Shown here in pieces: positions 27,203 through 35,817 of a stretch of 64,000 bases of DNA. Made by a program: the position numbers and the translations under genes. The number at the start of each line of letters is the position of its first letter. Positions within the stretch are counted from its first letter, which is position 1. The stretch is from Verrucomicrobiia bacterium. GTDB lineage: Bacteria; Verrucomicrobiota; Verrucomicrobiia; Palsa-1439. The stretch is taken from the NCBI GenBank assembly GCA_035577545.1, contig DATLVI010000028.1, positions 81,228-145,227 on the forward strand, given 5' to 3'. The notes beneath the pieces are model-generated. The model made no database searches and was not told where the DNA came from. It was given only the letters and a program-made list of their open reading frames with translations.

Positions 27203-28021
27203 TCACTGCCGAGTGATTCTGAGATGCATGAATCTCTTCCCGCTGGTCGCAATCGGATTGCCTGCGTCGCTGGCCTTGTTGGTCTGGGTTACGCCATCGC
27301 TACCAAGTACGGTTTGTATAATGCCGTTGGTGCTCCATGCCCCGCTCGGGTCAGCCGCCGCTTCGACGGTGTAACTCAGGTCGATCGCCGACAGGACTTT
27401 GGTGTAGGTCAGTGTCAAGCAACCGCAAGCTGGATCGATGTACGCAATGGGTAGCCCGGTCGTGCCGGCGACATTCGGATTCAAATTCAGCGCGTACTCC
27501 AGCAGGTTGACGATTCCGTCACCATCCGGATCCGCAAGGTCGCCACTGATGTTGGGATTGCTGGCATTCGGGCCGAACTCGGCAAGTTGCCAGGCATTAA
27601 ACGGGGTCGCCACAACTACCGAGACCTGGAATGACTGCGTCGCCAGGTTGCTCGATGACAAGATATTCGTCCCGCCCACGATGGTGACAGTCCCGGAATA
27701 GTTGCCCACGGCGGCCGTGGGATTGACGGTCACCGCAAAGACGATGTCGCTGTAGGTTTGACCGGCCGAGAGGATCCCGGGGACGTTCGCAAAAAAAGCA
27801 TTGGCGACTGCCGCAAGATTGCTACTGGCGGTGAACTGAATGTCATTCAAATACACGTTGTTCGTTGGATTCGTGTTACTCAGAACACCGCTAAAAAAGA
27901 CCTCGTTGCTTTGCGCGCACGTTTCCGCCGCCGGCGTTAGGACAAACGACAAATCCGCCCGCGCCGCCATGCCGGAGAGCGCCATCATCAAACTGAATAG
28001 GAGTAATGATTTCAGGCGCAT
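27203..28021 (-). CDS. Secreted protein with C-terminal DxDGD/NLxEY module, function unknown
   Basis: The 272-residue protein has a clear signal peptide (SLLLFSLMMALSGMAARA, cleavage near 22), a beta-rich domain of about 130 residues with NNVYLNDIQFTASSNL and AAVGNYSGTVTIVGG, and a C-terminal segment beginning GDLADPDGDGIVNLLEYALN. The Asp-rich loop resembles type-3 thrombospondin or calcium-binding repeats that end many secreted verrucomicrobial proteins. The middle domain looks like an immunoglobulin-like sandwich. It follows the PQQ-like propeller gene by 12 bp on the same strand and is probably co-expressed. No enzymatic motif is visible. Confidence 0.8.
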   Translation of the reverse strand: MRLKSLLLFSLMMALSGMAARADLSFVLTPAAETCAQSNEVFFSGVLSNTNPTNNVYLNDIQFTASSNLAAVANAFFANVPGILSAGQTYSDIVFAVTVNPTAAVGNYSGTVTIVGGTNILSSSNLATQSFQVSVVVATPFNAWQLAEFGPNASNPNISGDLADPDGDGIVNLLEYALNLNPNVAGTTGLPIAYIDPACGCLTLTYTKVLSAIDLSYTVEAAADPSGAWSTNGIIQTVLGSDGVTQTNKASDAGNPIATSGKRFMHLRITRQ

Positions 28022-28033
28022 GATTGACTTTCT

Positions 28034-29581
28034 CTACCGGCCGATGGCGAACAAAATGGCGTTGTTGATCGCGTACACGGTCCCGTCGACTCCAATTAAA
28101 GTGGGCGTGTACGCCTCACCGATACCGGGCGTCAGCGTGAACGTTTCGGAAAGCGTGTTGGAGGTCAAATCCCAGCGGTAGAGTTTGCCATCCTCGCTGC
28201 CGGCCAGCACCGACCTCGTGAAGGGATCGACCACCGCCGTGTTGATGCACCACTCCCGGACGCCGGCTTGGCCGGTATTCGGGGTGGGACCGAGTACGGT
28301 TAATATCTCCTTCATCACGGTCGCACCGGTGACCGGATCTGTTTCCGTGTCGTTCGGATCCAGGACAGCGACCTTGTTGGATCCGTTTCCTCCGACTCCG
28401 GGGTCGGAATAATTATTGTATTTGGTGACCAACAAATACGGCGAACTGCCGTGGTACGAGGAAACAAACGGGGCAGAGACGATGGAGGCTGTGTCGTCCC
28501 AGCCGAAGGCCCCAGGAGTTTTCGCCTGGCTCAACAAGCTGTTGAAATGCAGGAGCCACCCGCGATCGTGATTCACACAGCATGAATATTCGAACACGCC
28601 GAAGTACACATCGCCGTCCGGCCCGACAGTCGGCGAGGCTGTGCCGTCGTCTGGCAACGCGGCGTCATGAGTTGGGAACCCTGCGTCCTTCAATCGGACT
28701 TTGGCGATCGGCGCGAGGGTGCGGCTGTCCACCGATACGAGGTAGCCGTAACCGAAACTGACACCATTCACCGCAAAATACAATGTCTTGTGGTCATTGG
28801 CCAGGGCCGGGGCGCAGTTCTGCACCACCTTGTTCATCGTGCCATCATTGCTGACCGCGCTGGCGGCCGCCCACGTCCCCGTCCCATTAACGTCAATACG
28901 AGCAATACCACCCTTTAGGTTTAGCGGAGTGGAGCCAGTTACTTGAAAGCCAAAGTAGATGTTCCCATATCGGTCCGACGTGATCGGCGTGTCGATGAAC
29001 ACATTTGACAGGTACGCGTTGGTGTTGGCGTTGTAATTGGTCATCCCGTAAAAAGCGATCTGCCCAATGGCGGGAAGATTCGTTGAATCAGCGTTATCGC
29101 AATAATAGATAGTGCCACCACCGCCGGGAAAATAGATGCGGTTTTTCGGGGTCAGCGTTGGCGAAAAACTCGGGTACCAACCGTGTGGCGGAGGAGTCCA
29201 GTCGCTGGATCGCATCCAATTCGTCGCACCCGTGGCCCCAACGCGTGATTCGATGCGAAATCCTCCGGCAGCCGTGGTCTTAACCGGCACGATGACCGTG
29301 TTGGAACGCGTGATCAGCGGCGAGCCGTAGTGGATGAATAGTTCGCCTGTGTTATTGGTGGGCACGCTCAGGTCCACCGACGTCTGCCAATGGAGATGGA
29401 GGAGGGGCTGCGACGCTACGGGCGAGATGGCGGTGTGTTGCGAATCGTGGGCGTAATCACTCCAGGGCACCCGGATGCTTTGCGCCAACGCGCTCCCGGG
29501 CAACAGCAAACCGGCCACCGCAGCCGCGCCAAACGCGACCTTCAGCCTGCCGGCAACCCTCTCGAGTATCCCCTGTCCCAT
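28034..29581 (-). CDS. Secreted PQQ-like beta-propeller protein
   Basis: From the ATG at 29581 the protein has 515 residues with a signal peptide (VAFGAAAVAGLLLPGSALAQ). The rest is built of propeller-like blades with repeated patterns such as SPTVGPDGDVYFGVFEY, SRSVLAGSEDGKLYRWDLTS and TPTLIGVDGTVYAINNA, close to PQQ-enzyme and outer-membrane BamB-like repeats. No PQQ-binding disulfide or Trp-docking motif of true quinoprotein dehydrogenases was seen, so a structural or binding role is more likely. GGGTGAG precedes 29581; earlier in-frame starts at 29650 and 29674 would spoil the signal peptide. Confidence 0.8.
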   Translation of the reverse strand: MGQGILERVAGRLKVAFGAAAVAGLLLPGSALAQSIRVPWSDYAHDSQHTAISPVASQPLLHLHWQTSVDLSVPTNNTGELFIHYGSPLITRSNTVIVPVKTTAAGGFRIESRVGATGATNWMRSSDWTPPPHGWYPSFSPTLTPKNRIYFPGGGGTIYYCDNADSTNLPAIGQIAFYGMTNYNANTNAYLSNVFIDTPITSDRYGNIYFGFQVTGSTPLNLKGGIARIDVNGTGTWAAASAVSNDGTMNKVVQNCAPALANDHKTLYFAVNGVSFGYGYLVSVDSRTLAPIAKVRLKDAGFPTHDAALPDDGTASPTVGPDGDVYFGVFEYSCCVNHDRGWLLHFNSLLSQAKTPGAFGWDDTASIVSAPFVSSYHGSSPYLLVTKYNNYSDPGVGGNGSNKVAVLDPNDTETDPVTGATVMKEILTVLGPTPNTGQAGVREWCINTAVVDPFTRSVLAGSEDGKLYRWDLTSNTLSETFTLTPGIGEAYTPTLIGVDGTVYAINNAILFAIGR

Positions 29582-29743
29582 GTGCTCACCCGCGAACCGC
29601 TTCAAAGGATACAAGCATCGGATGCAGTGAACAAGCCGAATCCCGGTCATCTGTGGCAGTGTCCTAATCACCAATATTTCCCTCTCTTTTTGACCTCAAA
29701 AGTTGGTTTGCCCGTAGAATTCGGTCCAAAATACCCCTCAAAA

Positions 29744-29974
29744 TGGGTTCGTTTTGGAAAACGAACCCAAATATTCTGAGCGTATTTTTAATCTCCAAAA
29801 CCTTGCACCCCAAAATAATAGCCCATGTTTTCCAAGCCGAGGAAATTGGGTTCGTTTCGCAAAAACATATAGAGCCCCCCCTTCTTCCGAAATAAGCCGA
29901 GCATAGCAGCAGCGGAGCGAGACGCCGCGATGTCGTTTTCGCGGCAATTGGGTTCGTTTCGCAGAAACGTATAT
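29744..29974. repeat. Spaced repeats with core TTGGGTTCGTTT, about 102 bp apart
   Basis: GGGTTCGTTT occurs at 29745, 29848 and 29950 (spacings 103 and 102 bp). The last two lie in near-identical ~31-bp blocks (29841-29871 and 29942-29972) differing at about four positions. The first lies in a perfect inverted repeat, TGGGTTCGTTTT-GG-AAAACGAACCCA (29744-29769). A weaker relative (AATTCGTTTCGGG) sits at 30077-30089. Sequences between the copies are unrelated. The whole gap 29582-30301 is AT-richer than its surroundings and contains no convincing gene. Minus-strand translation gives recurring KRTQFP, RNEPN and KTNPF peptides in the three frames, which I take as repeat shadows. Confidence 0.7.
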
Positions 29975-30301
29975 ATGGACCCCGCGTGTCGCGCCATCTT
30001 GTCGCACTGCAGTTGGGGTCCCTGCGGTCTCCGCAGTGCCCGCGGCAAGCCGCCCGAAGATCGGACAGCTTGCCCGAATTCGTTTCGGGTTGGAGTTTGA
30101 GCCTTCAATGTTGGTCCATTTCCCACGATTCTACCCATCGCCTCACGCTATGTCTAGTAAATTATCGATTGCCGATATGCCTTCAGTAGGTCGCCGGACC
30201 GGGTCGTTGGCCAGGCAAGTATGTAATCACGCAATCACGACATTACCTCACATCCACAGTAGTGTATCCTTTTGAAGGAGAAAACCCCGGCCAGCTGCGC
30301 G

Positions 30302-30802
30302 TCAGGTAAGTTCTTCGATGGCGGCGGGCAGTTGTCGGAGAGATTGGACTGACCGTATCGAAAACGACCCCGAATAGCTCTCTTGTTTCCAATTGAACCA
30401 GATCGCGCGAATCCCGACACGTATCGACCCTAGGACGTCCTGCTCCAAGGAGTCGCCGATCACGATCAGCTCGTTCTTCTGCGCGTCGAGGCGAGTGAGC
30501 ACCGCACCCCAGAACTCCGGCTCGCCCTTCTTGTGGCCTAACTCGGTGAAGCAGAAGATCTCGTCGATGAGCGCGTTCAGCCCAACCCGCTCCAGCGCGC
30601 GCACGATATCGGGCTTTTTCGACACGGTCGCATTTGTTGCGACTGCAATGCGGTAGCTTTTCGATAACAGCGAAAGAACCTCGGAGGCGCCGTCGATAAC
30701 GCGAACCTCCGTCCAATCAGCCATGGGAATGTCCGGTGGACCCGCTTCGGACATCAATGTGTCACCCCAGTCGAACAGTACGAATCGCAGCTTCGCGTTC
30801 AC
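30302..30802 (-). CDS. HAD-superfamily hydrolase (haloacid dehalogenase-like)
   Basis: The protein shows HAD motif I as FVLFDWGDTLMSE, a motif II region VATNATVSKKP (Thr/Asn), a motif III Lys in ELGHKKGEPEFW and motif IV as LIVIGDSLEQDVLG. The set is complete enough for phosphatase activity. From a GTG at 30802 it has 166 residues; an upstream TTG at 30871 would add an unconvincing 23-residue extension and no ATG precedes motif I, so the start is uncertain. It stands alone between the repeat-bearing spacer and the divergent molybdenum-enzyme operon. The substrate is unknown. Confidence 0.78.
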   Translation of the reverse strand: MNAKLRFVLFDWGDTLMSEAGPPDIPMADWTEVRVIDGASEVLSLLSKSYRIAVATNATVSKKPDIVRALERVGLNALIDEIFCFTELGHKKGEPEFWGAVLTRLDAQKNELIVIGDSLEQDVLGSIRVGIRAIWFNWKQESYSGSFSIRSVQSLRQLPAAIEELT

Positions 30803-30921
30803 AGTGATTACCCAACATTTCCTATATGACTTTCTGCCGCATTCATACCACGCCTCGATGCACACCAGCAATGGAATCGGGCGTTACAGACCATGTTTGG
30901 GAGTTGACCGAAGTGGTTGCC

Positions 30922-30951
30922 TTGATTGATGCGAATTCAAAATGATACACT
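30922..30951 (+). promoter_or_regulatory. Candidate sigma-70 promoter for the DUF1326/aldehyde oxidase operon
   Basis: TTGATT (30922-30927) and TACACT (30946-30951) are separated by 18 bases, each matching the consensus at four of six positions. They lie about 80 bp upstream of the operon's first ATG, in the 231-bp gap after the divergent HAD gene. No operator was recognised. Confidence 0.3.
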
Positions 30952-31033
30952 GCCTCATCCACACATCACTTGCGCAATTCCCCGTTTTGTGTAAACTATC
31001 GGAAGTGGCATCGCAGTCAGGGGATGATGGCGG

Positions 31034-31756
31034 ATGAAAACGTTGGTGGCGAGTATCGCGATTGTTTTTTTTCTGGCGGGCGCTTCTCTTCGCGCCGCAG
31101 AGAATCTCCACGGTGATCTTCTCGAACTGCATTCGTGTCAGGTATACATCGGCGGCTGCATAGCCTCGTCGGAGTCTCCGCAAGACGGCAAGTATTTGTT
31201 GCGGGTCTGGAATATCTGCGACGGATCGCATGGCGGGATCCCTTTGCGCGGCCTGCAGGTAGCGCTGCTGGAGACCGCCGACGAGAATCTCGCTCTTGGC
31301 CAAACGAAGCCAACCGCCGCAATGGCCTACCTGCCGCAATCCGCCACCCCCGCGCAAGCTGCGGCGCTGCTGGATTGGTTGAAGTCCTCCAATCCAGAAC
31401 TCGCGCGCATGAAATTGCCGACGCGCACCGTCCCGATTCAATTTACCAGCACGCATGGAATGGCCTCGTTTTCCGCCGGCGATTTCCTGCAAATGGCCGT
31501 CCAGCCGTTCCAATCTTGCGGCCTTGTCAGTTGCGGCGAATCTCTCTGGTACACCCCCCGCTCCGCCACCACCTCGTACACCGTCGGCGTCACCAGCAAG
31601 TCCGTCGTCCACGAGCCGGCGCTCGCCCTGCGGTGGATTGACCACGGCAAGAACAACGTCTTCCAGGGTCGTTTCGGTGAAGGCACAACCGCCTCGGCCA
31701 CATTTCAACCGCCTGCGTTCGTGTGCGCCGCTGCCGACCATCCCGCGCATGAGTGA
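31034..31756 (+). CDS. Secreted DUF1326-like protein preceding a molybdenum hydroxylase
   Basis: The 240-residue protein has a signal peptide (VASIAIVFFLAGASLRA, cleavage near 21) followed by LHGDLLELHSCQVYIGGCIA, which resembles the opening of DUF1326 proteins (Cys-x-Val-Tyr-x-Gly-x-Cys). Further Cys occur in NICDG, FQSCGLVSCGESLWY and VCAA, so disulfides or metal binding in the periplasm are plausible. The function of DUF1326 is unknown. Its stop overlaps the start of the iron-sulfur subunit gene by 8 bp, so it is tightly coupled to the periplasmic aldehyde oxidoreductase and may be an accessory factor (inference). Confidence 0.7.
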   Translation: MKTLVASIAIVFFLAGASLRAAENLHGDLLELHSCQVYIGGCIASSESPQDGKYLLRVWNICDGSHGGIPLRGLQVALLETADENLALGQTKPTAAMAYLPQSATPAQAAALLDWLKSSNPELARMKLPTRTVPIQFTSTHGMASFSAGDFLQMAVQPFQSCGLVSCGESLWYTPRSATTSYTVGVTSKSVVHEPALALRWIDHGKNNVFQGRFGEGTTASATFQPPAFVCAAADHPAHE

Positions 31757-32414
31757 CGAGTCCCTCAACGAGCCGGGCCGCACCGAGATCAGCCGCCGCT
31801 CGTTCCTAAAGGGCCTCGGTACTGTTGTCGTCGCTTCCGCAGCCGTACCAGTGGGCGCGGTGGCCGCGGGGGTTGAGGAAATGGGAAATCTCGGAGTCGA
31901 GAAGACCCTCGGCCCAGGCGCGGTCCCGGTCACCCTCAATGTCAACGGCAAGAAGCTTAAACTGAATCTCGAACCACGCGTCACGCTCCTGGACGCGCTC
32001 CGCAATCATTCCAACCTGACTGGCACGAAGGAAGTCTGCGACCGCGCCACCTGCGGTGCCTGCACCGTGTTGTTGGACGGAACGCCGGTGTATTCGTGCA
32101 TGAAACTCGCCGTCGAAGCGCAAGGCCACGCGATTACGACCGTCGAGGGTCTGGCAAGCGACGGCAAACTCACGACCGTGCAAAAGGCGTTCGTCGATGG
32201 TGACGCGCTGATGTGCGGCTACTGCACGCCCGGGTTCGTGATGAGCGTAACGGCGCTCCTGAAGAAGAATCCGCATCCCACAGCGGACGAAGTGCGCACC
32301 GCCTGTTCGGGTAATCTCTGCCGGTGCGGCACGCAAGCGCGTATGCTCACCGCCACGCTCAAGGCCGCCGGCGTGAAGGTCGCGGACAGAACCGAGGTCA
32401 TCCGCCATGCTTAG
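31749..32414 (+). CDS. paoA: Tat-exported [2Fe-2S] subunit of PaoABC-like aldehyde oxidoreductase
   Basis: The 222-residue protein begins with a twin-arginine signal (ISRRSFLKGLG, Arg16-Arg17, then a hydrophobic Ala/Val stretch). A plant-type [2Fe-2S] domain follows (Cys97, Cys102, Cys105, Cys117), then the four-helix [2Fe-2S] domain (Cys156, Cys159, Cys191, Cys193 in MCGYCTPGF and GNLCRCG). This is the electron-transfer subunit of xanthine-oxidase-family enzymes; Tat export with its partners is as in E. coli PaoA. It overlaps the large-subunit gene by 8 bp. A start further upstream would run through the DUF1326 gene in another frame and was rejected. Confidence 0.9.
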   Translation: MSDESLNEPGRTEISRRSFLKGLGTVVVASAAVPVGAVAAGVEEMGNLGVEKTLGPGAVPVTLNVNGKKLKLNLEPRVTLLDALRNHSNLTGTKEVCDRATCGACTVLLDGTPVYSCMKLAVEAQGHAITTVEGLASDGKLTTVQKAFVDGDALMCGYCTPGFVMSVTALLKKNPHPTADEVRTACSGNLCRCGTQARMLTATLKAAGVKVADRTEVIRHA

Positions 32415-34494
32415 CTGGCCGGCAAAACGGGATGTGATCGGGCAGGGGACACAGCGTGTCGATGCCCCGGCAAAAGTGACCGGCGCAGCCAAGTATAGTT
32501 CCGACGTCCAGCCCGAGGGCTGGCTCTATGGCATGATTTATCGGTCGCGCTGGCCCGCCGCGAAGGTGACGGGCATCAACATCGAAAAGGCCAAACAAAT
32601 TCCGGGCATCAAGGCCGTCGTCGTCGAGCGCGATGGCGAGCGGACCGTCCGCTTCTACGGCGAGGAACTGGCCGCGGTCGCGGGTACCTCAAGGCAGGCG
32701 TGTCTCGATGCGTTGCTCGCGATCGAAGTCGAGGCCACGCCGTTGCCGTTCGTAGTGAAGGAAGAGAAAGCACGGAATACGGACTCGCCACGGGTTTGGC
32801 CCGATGCGGCCAATCTTTCCGAACCGAATGTCCGGGAGAAGGGGGACGTCGACAAGGCGTTTGCCGGGGCGGCGGCCGTTGTCGAAGGTTTCTTTACCAC
32901 ACCGACCCAGCTTCATCAGCCACTCGAAACCCACGGCAACACGGTTTCTGTGACCTACGACGGCGTGACCTGCTGGGCTTCGACCCAGGGCATCTTTAGC
33001 GTCCGCGACGGATTGGCCGACTATCTGGAAGTGCCCCATGAGAGGGTGCGCGTCATCACGGACTACATGGGCGGCGGATTCGGCGCGAAATTTGGCCCGG
33101 GCGCGGAGGGTGGTTTGGCGGGACGGCTCTCCAAGGCGGCGGGTGCGCCGGTGAAGATAATGTTAACACGCTTCGATCAGTCCCTCGCTGTCGGCAATCG
33201 TCCTTCGTCTTTCCAACAAATCAAACTGGGCGCGGACGCGGACGGCAAGATGGTGGCTTTCGAAATGGATTCTTACGGTACCGCCGGCATCGGGGCTGGC
33301 GCGTCCTCGGCGGGCGGCGGCGGTGGGGCAGGTTTCCCCGCGCCTTACATTTATGTCGTCCCCAACATCCGCGTGAAGCAATCTTCCGTCGCAATCAACG
33401 CCGGCCAGGCCCGGGCGTTCCGCGCGCCCGGCCATCCCATCGCTTCGTTCGGCATGGAATCGATCGTCGACGAACTCGCGGTCAAGTTGAAGATGGATCC
33501 AGTGGAACTGCGCTTGAAGAATGACCCGAGCAAGACCCGCCAACGCGAATATGCCGTCGGCACGGAGCGCTTCGGTTGGAAGGAAAAATACAAGCTGCCG
33601 GGCTCCTCGCCGGGTCCGATCAAGGTGGGCGTCGGCTGCGCGGGCGGCACCTGGGGCGGGGGCGGACGGGGCACGCAAGCGGACGTGCAGATCAACTCCG
33701 ACGGCAGCGTGGAGGTTCGTTGCGGTACCCAGGACCTTGGGACAGGTACGCGCACGCTCGTGGCCGTCGTGGCGGCAGAAGTTTTTGGACTCAAACCCGA
33801 ACAGGTCACTGCCAAAATCGGCGACACGCAATTCCCGCCATCGGGCGGCAGCGGCGGCAGCAGTAGCGCCGCGTCCGTCTGTCCCGCCATCTTCGACGCC
33901 TGCACCAATGCGCTCCAGGATTTGCAGAAGAAGACGGGCGTGGCCGACGCGCGCGGGTCAAATTGGTTGGCTGCCTGCCGGAAACTCGGCGTCAATCCCC
34001 TCACGTCGCATGGCCAGTGGCAGGAAGGGCTGTCGTCGAGCGGCGCGGGCGGCGTTCAATTCGCCGAGGTCGAGGTGGACACCGAAACCGGTTTCGTGAA
34101 GGTCCGCAAGATCTTGTGCGTGCAGGACTGCGGACTCGTCGTGGACAAACTCACCTGCGAAACGCAGATCAACGGCGGCGTCATCATGGGCTTGGGCTAT
34201 GCCTTGTACGAAGAACGAGTGATGGACTCCGCCACGGGCGTCGTGTTGAACCCCAATTTCGAGACCTACAAGTTGCCCAATTTCGCGGATGTCCCGGAGA
34301 TCGAAGTGATCTTGATGGACATGCCCGAGCGCGGCGTGATCGGTATCGGCGAACCTTCCACCATCCCGACCGCTGGTGCCATTGCGAATGCCGTCGCCAA
34401 CGCGCTGGGCGTTCGCGTCAGCAGTCTGCCGATTACCCCGGCGCGAGTGCTCACCGCGTTGGGCAAGGTCGGGAAGGTTGGGTCGAAAGCATGA
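32407..34494 (+). CDS. paoC: Molybdenum cofactor-binding large subunit of PaoABC-like aldehyde oxidoreductase
   Basis: The 695-residue protein is the molybdopterin subunit of the xanthine oxidase family, near the usual 730 residues of PaoC/YagR. Seen are the N-terminal RVDAPAKVTGAAKYSSDV, YMGGGFGAKFGPG (cofactor contact), NAGQARAFRAPGHP, a Gly/Ser-rich SGGSGGSSSAA stretch at the molybdopterin site, and the C-terminal GVIGIGEPSTIPTAGAIANA, which holds the base-catalyst Glu. It would oxidise aldehydes to acids in the periplasm, carried out by the partner's Tat signal. Its stop overlaps the next start (ATGA). Gene order here is FeS-Mo-FAD, unlike FeS-FAD-Mo in E. coli paoABC. Confidence 0.9.
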   Translation: MLSWPAKRDVIGQGTQRVDAPAKVTGAAKYSSDVQPEGWLYGMIYRSRWPAAKVTGINIEKAKQIPGIKAVVVERDGERTVRFYGEELAAVAGTSRQACLDALLAIEVEATPLPFVVKEEKARNTDSPRVWPDAANLSEPNVREKGDVDKAFAGAAAVVEGFFTTPTQLHQPLETHGNTVSVTYDGVTCWASTQGIFSVRDGLADYLEVPHERVRVITDYMGGGFGAKFGPGAEGGLAGRLSKAAGAPVKIMLTRFDQSLAVGNRPSSFQQIKLGADADGKMVAFEMDSYGTAGIGAGASSAGGGGGAGFPAPYIYVVPNIRVKQSSVAINAGQARAFRAPGHPIASFGMESIVDELAVKLKMDPVELRLKNDPSKTRQREYAVGTERFGWKEKYKLPGSSPGPIKVGVGCAGGTWGGGGRGTQADVQINSDGSVEVRCGTQDLGTGTRTLVAVVAAEVFGLKPEQVTAKIGDTQFPPSGGSGGSSSAASVCPAIFDACTNALQDLQKKTGVADARGSNWLAACRKLGVNPLTSHGQWQEGLSSSGAGGVQFAEVEVDTETGFVKVRKILCVQDCGLVVDKLTCETQINGGVIMGLGYALYEERVMDSATGVVLNPNFETYKLPNFADVPEIEVILMDMPERGVIGIGEPSTIPTAGAIANAVANALGVRVSSLPITPARVLTALGKVGKVGSKA

Positions 34495-35453
34495 AATCTT
34501 TCCAATACGCCTCTCCACACACCGTCGATAGCGCCGTCTCGCTGGCCGCTAACCAGGGCCGCTTCCTGGCGGGCGGCATCGACATCCTTGGCGAGATGAA
34601 AGACTACATCGCCAGCCCGCGTCTGCTGGTGAACGTCAAGGACCTGCCCGTCACCCGCGAGATTACGCCCGGCAAAGAATCCTGGACGATTGGCACAAAC
34701 GTCACCATTTCGGAAATCGAGCAACACGCGGAATTGAAACGCGTTTTCCCGGGCTTGCACCAAGCTGCCGCGGAGGTTGGTTCGCCGCAGATTCGCAACG
34801 TCGCCACCGTCGGCGGCAATCTGGCACAACACTCACGCTGCTGGTATTACCGCCATCGCGATATCCACTGCCTGAAAAAGGGCGGTGACACTTGTTACGC
34901 GCACGATGGGGAGAACAAATACCACAGCCTATTCTCGGGCAATCCGTGCATTAGCCCGGTCGTGTCCAATCTCGCCATCGCGCTGGCCGCGCTCGATGCC
35001 AAGGCGATCGTCCGCCGCGGGAGGGAAGAAGTTGCCCTCTCCATCGCCGACCTGTACGCGAAAGCCTGGGATAATCCCGAGGCGCACAATTCCCTGACAG
35101 GAACCGACCTGATTCTCCGTGTGCAGATTCCCGACGCGGGTCGTCGGAGCGCGTACCAACAGGTCAGCGAGAAGGCCAGCTTCGATTGGGCCCTGGTCAG
35201 TTGCGCCGCCGCCGCGAAAGTCGACGGAGCTAGGTTGAGCAAAGTGCGTGTCGTACTTGGCGCGGTGTCGCCGATTCCCTGGCAGGTCCAGGCAGCTCAC
35301 GACTTTCTCGAAGGCAAGAAGTTGGACGACGATGTCGCCACGCATGCTTCCGAGATTATCCTGAAGGATGCTGCTCCGCGGGAGCACAACGGCTACAAGG
35401 TGCCCATCGCCCAGACGCTGATTCGCCGAACCCTCAAACAACTCGTCGGGTGA
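34491..35453 (+). CDS. paoB: FAD subunit of PaoABC-like aldehyde oxidoreductase, with probable [4Fe-4S] loop
   Basis: The 320-residue protein has the FAD-binding AGGIDILGEMKDY and GSPQIRNVATVGGNLAQ motifs. It also has an insert with Cys117, Cys127, Cys135 and Cys153 (SRCWYYRHRDIHC, GGDTCYAHDGENKYH, GNPCIS) matching the extra [4Fe-4S] site of PaoB and 4-hydroxybenzoyl-CoA reductase beta. The C-terminal CO-dehydrogenase-flavoprotein domain (KVRVVLGAVSPIPW) is complete. It accepts electrons from the iron-sulfur subunit and passes them on. The ATG at 34491 overlaps the upstream stop by 4 bp. Confidence 0.9.
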   Translation: MKSFQYASPHTVDSAVSLAANQGRFLAGGIDILGEMKDYIASPRLLVNVKDLPVTREITPGKESWTIGTNVTISEIEQHAELKRVFPGLHQAAAEVGSPQIRNVATVGGNLAQHSRCWYYRHRDIHCLKKGGDTCYAHDGENKYHSLFSGNPCISPVVSNLAIALAALDAKAIVRRGREEVALSIADLYAKAWDNPEAHNSLTGTDLILRVQIPDAGRRSAYQQVSEKASFDWALVSCAAAAKVDGARLSKVRVVLGAVSPIPWQVQAAHDFLEGKKLDDDVATHASEIILKDAAPREHNGYKVPIAQTLIRRTLKQLVG

Positions 35454-35456
35454 ACC

Positions 35457-35663
35457 ATGAACACGCCCCTCTGCAAATACCTTCGCACGAAGAAAATGTT
35501 CGTCCCCGCACACGAAGCCGAGGCGCTCGCCGAGACGGCGGAAGCCGGCGTCGAGGCGGATGCATTCTACTGGTGTAACTGCACACTCAGTGAGCTCGGC
35601 CCCGACGACAAGCCCGCCCACCTCCGCGCCTGCACCCTCGGCCGCCCCTGCTTTAGGGAATAG
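35457..35663 (+). CDS. Small Cys-containing protein at the end of the molybdenum hydroxylase operon
   Basis: The 68-residue soluble protein starts 4 bp after the FAD-subunit stop. Four Cys are spaced C6, C40, C42, C59 with a further one near the end (KYLRTKKMFVPAHEAE, AFYWCNCTLSELGPDD, ACTLGRPCFRE). The CNC and late Cys pairs suggest a metal or iron-sulfur site. It looks like a conserved small protein rather than chance coding because composition and operon position are right, but I do not recognise a named family. A role with the oxidoreductase is only inference. Confidence 0.65.
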   Translation: MNTPLCKYLRTKKMFVPAHEAEALAETAEAGVEADAFYWCNCTLSELGPDDKPAHLRACTLGRPCFRE

Positions 35664-35817
35664 GCGGCGCGCTGAAGGGCACCCGTTGCCAGTCCGTACG
35701 CAACCCATAACCAGCGTTCCCTCAAAGACTTGACCCGTCTGTTAGAATTGAACGTAGTCGCCACAGCTCCTGTCAAAAAATCAGCTTCTGGGCTGTGAAC
35801 CTCAAGAGGAAGGAATA

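Noticed and set aside
26987..27454. 155-residue plus-strand frame overlapping the end of a secreted-protein gene
   Set aside because: No motifs, no ribosome binding site and overlap with a real gene on the other strand.
29744..29974. CRISPR array
   Set aside because: Only three copies, one diverged, with ~70-bp or longer gaps and no cas genes nearby.
29738..30138. Minus-strand frames with KRTQFP/RNEPN/KTNPF peptides
   Set aside because: The same repeat gives similar peptides in all three frames, so they are shadows of a DNA repeat, not genes.
33963..34490. N-terminal extension of the FAD subunit
   Set aside because: It lies inside the molybdenum-subunit gene in another frame and lacks family similarity; the ATG at 34491 begins the conserved sequence.
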